This document shows, one piece after another, positions 26,020 to 33,112 of a DNA stretch of 64,000 nt. Numbering within the stretch: position 1 is the first letter of the stretch; each line of letters opens with the position of its first letter. The stretch is from Streptomyces sp. CB09001 (GTDB taxonomy: Bacteria; Actinomycetota; Actinomycetes; Streptomycetales; Streptomycetaceae): positions 3,768,501-3,832,500 of the forward strand of contig NZ_CP026730.1 in the NCBI RefSeq assembly GCF_003369795.1, given 5' to 3'. The position numbers and the translations under genes were made by a program. Under the pieces are notes generated by a model, which had not been told where the DNA came from, made no database searches, and was given only the letters and a program-made list of their open reading frames with translations.

Positions 26020-28212
26020 ATGTCCATGACCAGTACTGACCACGTCGTCGTGCCCGGAAACGCCGAAGGCGTTGAGGGCGCGCCGGAGGCCGTCGAGGCC
26101 GTAGACGCCTCCGCGACCACCGAGTCCCCGGAGGCCGTCGAGGCTCCCGAGACCGCTCCCGAGCCGACGTTCGCCGACCTCGGTCTGCCCGAGGGTGTCG
26201 TGCGCAAGCTCGCGCAGAACGGCGTGACCACCCCCTTCCCCATCCAGGCCGCGACCATCCCGGACGCGCTGGCGGGCAAGGACATCCTTGGCCGGGGCCG
26301 CACCGGCTCCGGCAAGACCCTCTCCTTCGGTCTGCCGACCCTGGCCACGCTGGCCGGCGGCCGCACCGAGAAGCACAAGCCCCGCGCCGTCATCCTCACC
26401 CCGACCCGCGAGCTGGCCATGCAGGTCGCCGACGCGCTCCAGCCGTACGGCGACGTCCTCGGCCTGAAGATGAAGGTCGTCTGCGGCGGTACCTCGATGG
26501 GCAACCAGATCTACGCCCTCGAGCGCGGCGTCGACGTCCTGGTCGCCACCCCGGGCCGGCTGCGCGACATCATCAACCGCGGCGCCTGCTCCCTGGAGAA
26601 CGTGCAGATCGCGGTCCTCGACGAGGCCGACCAGATGTCCGACCTGGGCTTCCTGCCCGAGGTCACCGAGCTGCTCGACCAGGTCCCGGCCGGCGGCCAG
26701 CGGATGCTGTTCTCCGCCACCATGGAGAACGAGATCAAGACCCTGGTCGACCGGTACCTGAAGGACCCGGCGCTCCACGAGGTCGACGCCGCCCAGGGTG
26801 CGGTGACGACCATGTCGCACCACATCCTGGTCGTGAAGCCCAAGGACAAGGCGCCGGTCACCGCGGCCATCGCCTCCCGCAAGGGCCGCACCATCATCTT
26901 CGTCCGCACCCAGCTGGGCGCCGACCGCGTCGCCGAGCAGCTGCGCGACGCCGGTGCCAAGGCGGACGCGTTGCACGGCGGCATGACCCAGGGCGCCCGC
27001 ACCCGCACGCTGGCCGACTTCAAGGACGGCTACGTCAACGTCCTGGTCGCCACCGACGTCGCCGCCCGCGGCATCCACGTCGACGGCATCGACCTGGTCC
27101 TGAACGTGGACCCGGCCGGCGACCACAAGGACTACCTGCACCGCGCGGGCCGTACGGCGCGCGCCGGCCGCACCGGCACCGTCGTCTCCCTCTCCCTGCC
27201 GCACCAGCGTCGCCAGATCTTCCGGCTGATGGAGGACGCGGGCGTCGACGCCACGCGTCACATCATCCAGGGCGGCGCCGCCTTCGACCCCGAGGTCGCC
27301 GAGATCACCGGCGCCCGGTCGATGACCGAGGTCCAGGCCGAGTCCGCGGGCAACGCGGCGCAGCAGGCCGAGCGCGAGGTCACCCAGCTCACCAAGGAGC
27401 TGGAGCGGGCCCAGCGCCGCGCCACCGAGCTGCGCGAGGAGGCCGACCGCCTGGTCGCCAGGTCCGCGCGGGAGCGTGGCGAGGACCCGGAGACGGTCCT
27501 GGCCGAGGTGGCCGCGACCGTGGCCGAGCCGGAGGTCTCGCTGCCGGAGCAGTCCGGCGCCCGGGACGTGGAGAAGGCGGAGCGCGGCGGCAACGACCGC
27601 GAGCGCTCGTACGAGCGCCGCGACTACCGTCGTGACGACCGCGGTGACCGCGGTGACCGCGGTGGGCGCCCCTTCGAGCGTCGTGACGACCGTCGGGACG
27701 ACCGTGGTGGGCGTTCGTTCGAGCGTCGTGACGACCGTGGTGGTTTCCGTCGTGATGACCGTCGGGACGACCGTGGCGGCCGTTCCTTCGAGCGTCGGGA
27801 CGACCGGGGTGACCGTGGTGGGCGTTCGTTCGAGCGTCGTGACGACCGTGGTGGTTTCCGTCGTGATGACCGTCGGGACGACCGTGGCGGCCGTTCCTTC
27901 GAGCGTCGGGACGACCGGGGTGACCGTGGTGGCCGCTCGTTCGAGCGTCGTGACGACCGTGGTGGTTTCCGTCGGGACGACCGTCGGGACGACCGTGGCG
28001 GCCGTTCCTTCGAGCGCCGGGACGACCGGGGCGAGCGCGGTGGCCACCGTGGCAGCGACCGTCCGTTCAACCGCGACCGCCAGGGCGACCGCCCCGGCTT
28101 CCGTTCCGGTGGTCACGACCGCCCGTACGGTCGCCGTGACGACCACCGCGGTGACCGTGGTCCGTCCTTCGGCCGCCGTGACGACAAGCCGCGCTGGAAG
28201 CGCAACGGCTGA
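26020..28212 (+). CDS. DEAD-box ATP-dependent RNA helicase with repetitive RGG-like tail
   Basis: A 730-aa RNA helicase. After an acidic Ala/Glu-rich N-terminus, the Q-motif (FADLGLPEGVVRKLAQNGVTTPFPIQ), motif I GRTGSGKT, Ia PTRELA, II DEAD in VLDEADQMSDLGF, III SAT, IV-VI (IIFVRTQLGA, ATDVAARGI, HRAGRTARAG) are complete. A coiled coil (residues about 445-500) and a charged repeat tail follow. The tail has 37-residue units of RRDDRG/GGRSFERR type from a 111-bp DNA repeat. Such Arg/Gly/Asp tails bind RNA and promote condensates in other helicases. The ATG at 26020 is favoured; the 5' region is long (about 170 bp), as often seen in cold-induced helicase genes. Confidence 0.93.
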   Translation: MSMTSTDHVVVPGNAEGVEGAPEAVEAVDASATTESPEAVEAPETAPEPTFADLGLPEGVVRKLAQNGVTTPFPIQAATIPDALAGKDILGRGRTGSGKTLSFGLPTLATLAGGRTEKHKPRAVILTPTRELAMQVADALQPYGDVLGLKMKVVCGGTSMGNQIYALERGVDVLVATPGRLRDIINRGACSLENVQIAVLDEADQMSDLGFLPEVTELLDQVPAGGQRMLFSATMENEIKTLVDRYLKDPALHEVDAAQGAVTTMSHHILVVKPKDKAPVTAAIASRKGRTIIFVRTQLGADRVAEQLRDAGAKADALHGGMTQGARTRTLADFKDGYVNVLVATDVAARGIHVDGIDLVLNVDPAGDHKDYLHRAGRTARAGRTGTVVSLSLPHQRRQIFRLMEDAGVDATRHIIQGGAAFDPEVAEITGARSMTEVQAESAGNAAQQAEREVTQLTKELERAQRRATELREEADRLVARSARERGEDPETVLAEVAATVAEPEVSLPEQSGARDVEKAERGGNDRERSYERRDYRRDDRGDRGDRGGRPFERRDDRRDDRGGRSFERRDDRGGFRRDDRRDDRGGRSFERRDDRGDRGGRSFERRDDRGGFRRDDRRDDRGGRSFERRDDRGDRGGRSFERRDDRGGFRRDDRRDDRGGRSFERRDDRGERGGHRGSDRPFNRDRQGDRPGFRSGGHDRPYGRRDDHRGDRGPSFGRRDDKPRWKRNG
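27711..28044 (+). repeat. 111-bp tandem repeat (three copies) in the helicase tail
   Basis: Three direct copies with a 111-bp (37-codon) period begin near 27711, 27822 and 27933, differing at few bases. They keep the reading frame, so copy number can change without frameshift. It is not a CRISPR array: there are no spacers and the repeats are coding. Confidence 0.85.
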
Positions 28213-28230
28213 CGCCTGAACACCTGAGAC

Positions 28231-28270
28231 GCGCCGTGGCCTCCGCCCTGACGGGTGGAGGCCACGGCGC
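28231..28270 (+). terminator. Terminator of the DEAD-box helicase gene
   Basis: Perfect 14-bp stem GCGCCGTGGCCTCC / GGAGGCCACGGCGC with a 12-nt loop, 18 bp after the stop. No T tract follows. Confidence 0.8.
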
Positions 28271-28341
28271 GTCGCGTTGCGGTCCGGTTTCGGCCACCAT
28301 GTGACGCATGTCACGCCCATCGCGAGGGAATTGCTGGGGGC

Positions 28342-29877
28342 ATGACAGATGACGCCAAGGCGAGTGGGCTGTCGGACGAGGAACGGCTGGCCCAGCTCGG
28401 CTACACCCAGGTTCTGGCCCGCCGCATGTCGGCGTTCTCCAACTACGCGGTCTCCTTCACGATCATCTCGGTCCTGTCGGGCTGCCTGACCCTCTACCTC
28501 TTCGGCATGAACACGGGCGGCCCCGCCGTCATCACGTGGGGCTGGGTGGCCGTCGGCCTGATGACGCTCTTCGTCGGCCTGGCTATGGCCGAGATCTGCT
28601 CGGCGTACCCGACCTCGGCGGGCCTGTACTTCTGGGCGCACCGCCTGGCACCCCCGCGCACGGCGGCGGCCTGGGCCTGGTTCACCGGCTGGTTCAACGT
28701 GCTGGGCCAGGTCGCGGTCACCGCCGGCATCGACTTCGGCGCCGCGTCCTTCCTGGGCGCCTACCTGAACCTCCAGTTCGACTTCGAGGTGACGCCGGGC
28801 CGCACGATCCTGCTCTTCGCCGCGATCCTGATCCTGCACGGCCTGCTGAACACCTTCGGCGTCCGCATCGTCGGCCTGCTGAACAGCGTGAGCGTGTGGT
28901 GGCACGTCCTGGGCGTCGCGGTCATCGTCGGCGCGCTGACCTTCGCGCCCGACCACCACCAGTCGGCGTCCTTCGTCTTCGGCGAGTTCGTGAACAACAC
29001 GGGCTGGAGCAGCGGGGCGTACGTCGTCCTCATCGGTCTTCTGATGGCCCAGTACACCTTCACCGGCTACGACGCCTCCGCCCACATGACCGAGGAGACG
29101 CACGACGCGTCCACGGCGGGCCCGAAGGGCATCGTCCGCTCCATCTGGACCTCCTGGATCGCGGGCTTCGTCCTCCTCCTCGGCTTCACCTTCGCGATCC
29201 AGTCCTACGACGGCGCCCTGACGTCCCCGACCGGCGCCCCGCCCGCGCAGATCCTCCTGGACGCGCTGGGCGCGACGGCGGGCAAACTCCTCCTCCTCGT
29301 CGTGATCGGCGCCCAGCTCTTCTGCGGCATGGCGTCGGTGACGGCCAACAGCCGCATGATCTACGCCTTCTCCCGGGACGGCGCGCTGCCGTACTCCCAC
29401 ATCTGGCACTCGGTGAACCCGCGCACCCGCACCCCGGTCGCGGCGGTCTGGCTGGCCGCGCTGGCCGCCCTGGTCCTGGGCCTGCCCTACCTGATCAACG
29501 TCACGGCGTACGCCGCGGTGACGTCGATCGCGGTCATCGGCCTCTACATCGCGTACGTCATCCCGACGCTGCTCCGCGTCCGCAGGGGCGCCGCCTTCGA
29601 ACGCGGGCCCTGGCACCTGGGCCGCTGGTCGCAGCCGGTGGGTGTGATCGCGGTGACGTGGGTCGGCGTCATCACGGTGCTGTTCATGCTGCCCCAGGTC
29701 TCCCCGGTCACCTGGGAGACCTTCAACTACGCGCCGATCGCCGTCCTGGTCGTGCTGGGCTTCGCCGCCACCTGGTGGCTGGTCTCGGCCCGGCACTGGT
29801 TCCTCAACCCCGACCACGAACGCACCCGCACCCGCGCGGCCGCCCACGCGAACGCCCCCGAGCCGGTGGACCCGTAG
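28342..29877 (+). CDS. APC-superfamily amino acid/GABA permease
   Basis: A 511-aa cytoplasmic-membrane transporter with about 12 hydrophobic helices. TM1 has the substrate-binding unwound region NYAVSFTIISVLSG, and the FTGYDASAHMTEET segment is the APC consensus near TM6-8. It resembles GABA/choline permeases of the ACT subgroup. ATG at 28342 (MTDDAKASG) follows GGGGG. The substrate cannot be named from the sequence; there is no catabolic gene beside it. Confidence 0.88.
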   Translation: MTDDAKASGLSDEERLAQLGYTQVLARRMSAFSNYAVSFTIISVLSGCLTLYLFGMNTGGPAVITWGWVAVGLMTLFVGLAMAEICSAYPTSAGLYFWAHRLAPPRTAAAWAWFTGWFNVLGQVAVTAGIDFGAASFLGAYLNLQFDFEVTPGRTILLFAAILILHGLLNTFGVRIVGLLNSVSVWWHVLGVAVIVGALTFAPDHHQSASFVFGEFVNNTGWSSGAYVVLIGLLMAQYTFTGYDASAHMTEETHDASTAGPKGIVRSIWTSWIAGFVLLLGFTFAIQSYDGALTSPTGAPPAQILLDALGATAGKLLLLVVIGAQLFCGMASVTANSRMIYAFSRDGALPYSHIWHSVNPRTRTPVAAVWLAALAALVLGLPYLINVTAYAAVTSIAVIGLYIAYVIPTLLRVRRGAAFERGPWHLGRWSQPVGVIAVTWVGVITVLFMLPQVSPVTWETFNYAPIAVLVVLGFAATWWLVSARHWFLNPDHERTRTRAAAHANAPEPVDP

Positions 29878-29996
29878 CCCCCGGGCTCCCACTCCCCTCC
29901 GACGCGGCCGTGACCCCGATACCCGATCGGCGTCCCGGCCGCGTCGGGCTATGCTCGGTGTGGCAACATCACGCAGCACCGCGCGACACACCGCCT

Positions 29997-30069
29997 GGGC
30001 CCTTAGCTCAATTGGCAGAGCAGTGGACTTTTAATCCATTGGTTGTGGGTTCGAGTCCCACAGGGCCTA
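29997..30069 (+). tRNA. tRNA-Lys (anticodon UUU), integration site
   Basis: A 73-nt tRNA: acceptor GGGCCCT/AGGGCCT with a G1-U72 wobble, anticodon loop CTTTTAA with TTT, T-loop TTCGAGT. It remains intact because the inserted element supplies the 3' 46 bp (30025-30070), which recur perfectly at 35085. It is the attL side of the island. Confidence 0.95.
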
Positions 30070-30070
30070 C
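30025..30070 (+). repeat. attL: 46-bp direct repeat (3' half of tRNA-Lys)
   Basis: It begins GGACTTTTAATCC and ends CAGGGCCTAC, covering the anticodon loop to the tRNA end. It is identical to 35085-35130. The bases just outside differ on both sides. Confidence 0.95.
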
Positions 30071-30109
30071 CGAGGCCAGGGCCGTTCTGTGGCTCTGATC
30101 AGCGGTTTC

Positions 30110-30142
30110 GTGGCCCCGACCAGTCCTCCTGGCCGGGGTCAC
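30110..30142 (+). terminator. Element-borne terminator behind tRNA-Lys
   Basis: GTGGCCCCGACCAG / CTGGCCGGGGTCAC pair fully if two G-U wobbles are allowed (5-nt loop). It lies 40 bp after the tRNA inside the island, where it can replace the original tRNA terminator now at 35136. Confidence 0.7.
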
Positions 30143-30223
30143 GCCACGCGTGAGTCCGTCTGCGTGAGCGGGTGAGTCAACGGGCAGTGTGACCTGTTCA
30201 GCTGCCACGTCCTTTCTTAGGGT

Positions 30224-30646
30224 TCACCGCCCAGGCTTGGTCCCCTTTGTGGCATCGAAGGCGTTGGTGAGTCCGTCGAGGCGGTCGGCAAGCTCCCCGA
30301 GCCGATCCGCCTGTGCCGTGAGGGACTCCGACAGGCGGCGCAGATCGTCGGAACTGTGCGGATGCCAGTCGCCATCCATCTCGACGTTCATGAAGGGGAC
30401 GTGACCGGGTGGGCGCTCGGTGAAGGGGCGCTGTTCGAAGCACGCACGCAGAACCACCGGCGTGCCACGGCTCGTTGGGACTGTGAATTCGTAGACAGGG
30501 CTCGCGTGCGTGATGTCGACGCGGTAGCCGCCGGGCTGATGCTCTGTCTTGCTTCCGGTACACCAGCCGGGCTCCCAGACGGTGACGGGCCCGTGGTCGC
30601 ACGTGGGGACAGTTACTGTCCGGGACGAGTTGTCAGGATTCGGCAT
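30224..30646 (-). CDS. DUF6907-type protein
   Basis: A 140-aa protein beginning MPNPDNSSRTVTVPTCDHGPVTVWEPGWC. The Cys/His-containing block (TCDHG...GWCTG) followed by a beta-rich middle (VYEFTVPTSRGTPVVLRACFEQ) matches the DUF6907 pattern common in actinobacterial integrative elements. The C-terminus is a heptad-like helix (LRRLSESLTAQADRLGELADRLDGL), possibly for oligomerisation. ATG 30646 is chosen over 30673 because AAGGA lies 8 nt upstream of it. It is 62 bp downstream of the 251-aa gene and probably in its operon. Function unknown. Confidence 0.72.
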   Translation of the reverse strand: MPNPDNSSRTVTVPTCDHGPVTVWEPGWCTGSKTEHQPGGYRVDITHASPVYEFTVPTSRGTPVVLRACFEQRPFTERPPGHVPFMNVEMDGDWHPHSSDDLRRLSESLTAQADRLGELADRLDGLTNAFDATKGTKPGR

Positions 30647-30708
30647 GAGCGCGTTCCTTGGTTCCGTGGTCATCGGCCCAGGCCGGCATTTGGGGGGAGG
30701 ACTCCGGC

Positions 30709-31464
30709 TCAGTCTTCGTTCAGGAGTTCAGCCGCGGCCTTTGGGTCCATGAGGGTCGACCAGGCTTGCTCGGCGGGAAGAAGGGGGCGGCTGGGGAGGG
30801 CGTACTCGGGGTACCAGGCGGTGGGGTCGCAGCCGGGGACATGGCGCAGGATGACCGCGATGAGGTCGTCGGGTACGGAGCCGGTGATGCGCACCGCAGC
30901 ATAGGTCTCATGGCCGTCGTCGGCGCGTACGAGGATGCCGAGGCGGAAAGCGGGAAAGTCGGCGGCGTGTTCATGCCCGTCGTGCAGCGATCCACGAGCC
31001 AGCTCCCGGACAGCCGCAGCGAGATCGCGGACGAGCCGGGCACCGGCCTCGAGTTGGTAGCGATCACGGTCGTTCTGGTCAGGGAGGAGACGCCCGACGT
31101 ACGTCGTGGTGCTCAGAGGCTGGCGGCTGTTGGCGTTGTAGTGGGCTCGTGCGGCCCTCGCGGTCGTCTCCAGGGCTGAGTAGAAGTCGTCCGGTGAACC
31201 GTCCTCGCGTTGCCCGGCAGCGATTAGCCAGGGCAGATCCTCGTCGGTCCAGACCGCTCCGCGCCAGCGTTGGACCTTGACCTTGAAGAGGACCTCATCA
31301 TCGATCGAGCGGATGCGCTCATGGCCGGCCCCGTCGTCGGCGAAGTGTTCCCGGGCCTTGGACAAGATCGGATGATCCAGTTCGTCGAGCGGTTCCCGGG
31401 CTGACGGTAGCGGTAGTTTCAAGTCCTCGCGGAGCGCGCGGAGGGTAGGTCGAGCGGGCCGCAC
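30709..31464 (-). CDS. Hypothetical protein, partner of the ribbon-helix-helix-like gene
   Basis: A 251-aa soluble protein, MRPARPTLRALREDLKLPLPSAREPLDELDHPIL.... There is no membrane segment and no catalytic motif that I recognise. It begins 3 nt after the stop of the small upstream gene, so the pair is translated together, as in toxin-antitoxin modules. It is larger than most type II toxins. Alternatives are a regulator of the element or an accessory defence protein. Confidence 0.7.
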   Translation of the reverse strand: MRPARPTLRALREDLKLPLPSAREPLDELDHPILSKAREHFADDGAGHERIRSIDDEVLFKVKVQRWRGAVWTDEDLPWLIAAGQREDGSPDDFYSALETTARAARAHYNANSRQPLSTTTYVGRLLPDQNDRDRYQLEAGARLVRDLAAAVRELARGSLHDGHEHAADFPAFRLGILVRADDGHETYAAVRITGSVPDDLIAVILRHVPGCDPTAWYPEYALPSRPLLPAEQAWSTLMDPKAAAELLNED

Positions 31465-31467
31465 GGA

Positions 31468-31764
31468 TCAGTCGTCCTCGCCTACTCCGCCGAGTTCCTT
31501 GATCCGCTCCGGTGACAGTCCGGTGAGCAGCGAGACGCTCGATTCCACGGATCCGTCCAGCTTGCGCATCTTCTCCAACATGCTGGCCCGAACCTCCTCA
31601 CGGCGGATCTCCAAGTAGGTTCGGACGGCTTCGGCGACCAGGTCCTTCTTAGTCATCCCCAGAAAATGCGCGCCGTCCGCGATCAGCTCGTCTATGGCTG
31701 CATCGACCTTCAACGGAGCGGTCGTACGGGTTGTCCGACCGCGGGCTTCCTCTGTGATTCTCAT
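31468..31764 (-). CDS. Ribbon-helix-helix-like (antitoxin-type) DNA-binding protein
   Basis: A 98-aa protein. The segment TTRTTAPLKVDAAIDELIADGAHFLGMTKKDLVAEAVRTYLEIRREE has the strand-helix-helix layout of CopG/MetJ-type antitoxins, here as a predicted beta strand then two helices. The rest (SMLEKMRKLDGSVESSVSLLTGLSPERIKELGG) would bind its partner. ATG 31764 is preferred: GAGAGGG is 7 nt upstream; a GTG two codons earlier is possible. Tandem operators lie directly in front of it, which argues for autoregulation. Confidence 0.75.
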   Translation of the reverse strand: MRITEEARGRTTRTTAPLKVDAAIDELIADGAHFLGMTKKDLVAEAVRTYLEIRREEVRASMLEKMRKLDGSVESSVSLLTGLSPERIKELGGVGEDD

Positions 31765-31776
31765 GCTCACACCCTC

Positions 31777-31808
31777 TCTGGTACCAGAAGGTTCTGGTAC
31801 CAGAAGGT
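31777..31808 (-). promoter_or_regulatory. Tandem palindromic operators of the RHH-like gene
   Basis: The 12-bp perfect palindrome TCTGGTACCAGA occurs at 31777-31788 and 31793-31804, each followed by AGGT, giving a 16-bp direct repeat unit in two copies. They lie 13 bp upstream of the start codon. Repeats on about one-and-a-half helical turns suit cooperative binding of RHH dimers. Confidence 0.82.
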
Positions 31809-32193
31809 ACTCCTATTCTTCTCTACTTTCTAATGATAGGTGGACAGCGAAGCGCCTGCTCGACCTGCTTGTCGGTCTCGATAGACACTGCGCTCGTCCC
31901 GTCGGCGGACCACCTCGCGTCGGTGCGGGCCTCGGGCCGCTGAACTGGGCGAGGCCACTCTCGTGGTCGAGCCCGAAGTGCGACTGCGGGTTGGTGGGGT
32001 CGCGTCAGTGCTCGCAGGTGCGCTTCTGCCGCCCAGCGAGTGCACGATGGACTGCGTCGTCCGGATGGCCGCCTGCGCGTCCCACTCTGGCCGCCGCGCC
32101 ATCCGGGTGGCGCCGAGACACCAGGTCATGCGGCCTCCGCGCATGAGAAAGGCCCCAGCCGTGCGGCGGGGGGAGAGAGAGGCGGGGCAGCCG
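31809..32193. other. Gene-poor stretch inside the element
   Basis: About 385 bp without a convincing gene. A minus-strand frame ending at 31830 reads plausibly for about 40 residues (WCLGATRMARRPEWDAQAAI) and then loses coding character, so decayed coding sequence is likely. The first 40 bp are A/T-rich (TTCTTCTCTACTTTCTAATG) and probably hold the promoter of the RHH operon. Confidence 0.45.
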
Positions 32194-32557
32194 CTACGCG
32201 GTGGGTCTGATCCGTTCCACGTGGGAGTAGGTGCGGGTCGCGGTGGTCACCTGGAAGTCCGGGGAGACCTCGAGGAGGCCGAGGGACTTCTGGACGATGC
32301 CGGCCATGTCGTCCGTGCCCGGGGGTGTCGGTGGACACCGCCACATCGAAGGGGACCGTGTCGTCGCTGGCCGGGCCGTACTGTTCGCGGTGACCTTCCC
32401 CTGGCTCTGTGCCGGGCCTGCGGGGTGCCGAAGGCATGCCAGTGCTCCTGTTCTCGTTGATCCAGGTTGAGGTGACGCGGATGGTGATCCCGTTGGTGAT
32501 GCTGTCCGTGGCGGTGCGGAGCGTGACGGCACTAGCCGTGCCGTCGAGGTCCTCAGC
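32194..32557 (-). pseudogene. 3' fragment of an unknown gene with a 1-bp frameshift
   Basis: Reading the minus strand from about 32557 gives a well-formed protein segment (LRTATDSITNGITIRV, then FDVAVSTDTPG), which shifts frame at the C/G run near 32318-32325 and continues as TDDMAGIVQKSLGLLEVSPD to a stop at 32194. Removing one base from the run joins the two parts. Upstream there is an in-frame TGA at 32558-32560 and no good start, so it is also 5'-truncated. The family is not recognised. Confidence 0.6.
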
Positions 32558-32692
32558 TCAACAACGGCCAAGACGGTAGGCGGCCAGCGCGAAGCCACGC
32601 GTAGAGGGGCGATTCTCTGGAGAACCCACCGCTGCACGGTCACTGCCAGTAAGGTGCTCTGGACACAAGGCAGAGATCGCGGGACGTGGGGA

Positions 32693-33112
32693 ATGAGTAA
32701 GACCGTACGGCTGGAGTTGATGGGGCTTTCAGACACCGACGACGACGAACTCCTCAGCTTGGGCAGCCAACTGCGCCGCTCTCTCCTCGAACTCGATGTG
32801 ACAGACGTACAGTTGGCGCGTTCCCGCGGTGATGTCCCGGCAGGGGCGAAGAGTGGTGAAGTGATCGCTGCCGGAGCGGTTGCTGTCACCGCCGCCCCTT
32901 TGGTCCTACGGCAGGTGCTCAAGTTTGCCGAGATTTGGTTGCAGAACCGTCCAGTTCGCGGCATCAAGGTGGAACTGGACGGCCGCACGATCGAGTTGAG
33001 TGACTCTTCGGATGTTGAGCGGGAACGGCTGATCGACGCCTTCCTGGCCCATGGCGGGGCACCCGACGAAGATGAGACTGGCACTGTGCAGCCGCAGCCC
33101 TCGGCCTCATGA
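32693..33112 (+). CDS. EACC1-type effector-associated protein
   Basis: A 139-aa protein with the layout of effector-associated constant component 1: an N-terminal beta/alpha part (KTVRLELMGLSDTDDDELLSLGSQLRRSLLELDVTDVQL), the Gly/Ala-rich hydrophobic middle (GAKSGEVIAAGAVAVTAAPLVLRQVLKFAEIWL), and the C-terminal IKVELDGRTIELSDSS then ERLIDAF. Known from comparative genomics, such proteins accompany diverse effectors (caspases, trypsins, TIR) in actinobacterial conflict systems; their biochemical role is unproven. ATG at 32693 follows GGGA at 8 nt. Its stop overlaps the caspase start (ATGA), so the two are made in fixed ratio. Confidence 0.8.
   Translation: MSKTVRLELMGLSDTDDDELLSLGSQLRRSLLELDVTDVQLARSRGDVPAGAKSGEVIAAGAVAVTAAPLVLRQVLKFAEIWLQNRPVRGIKVELDGRTIELSDSSDVERERLIDAFLAHGGAPDEDETGTVQPQPSAS

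Noticed and set aside
27600..28060. Possible CRISPR-like repeats
   Set aside because: The repeats are contiguous, in frame and part of the helicase tail; there are no spacers and no cas genes.
25828..29991. A 1387-codon open frame on the minus strand
   Set aside because: It runs opposite the DEAD-box helicase and the permease and mirrors the repeat tail; the amino-acid pattern is low complexity (GDLGV, TVVTTVV).
31830..32144. A 104-residue minus-strand gene in the island
   Set aside because: Only the first part looks coding; the rest is Arg/Ser-rich noise and there is no ribosome site. Treated as decayed sequence.
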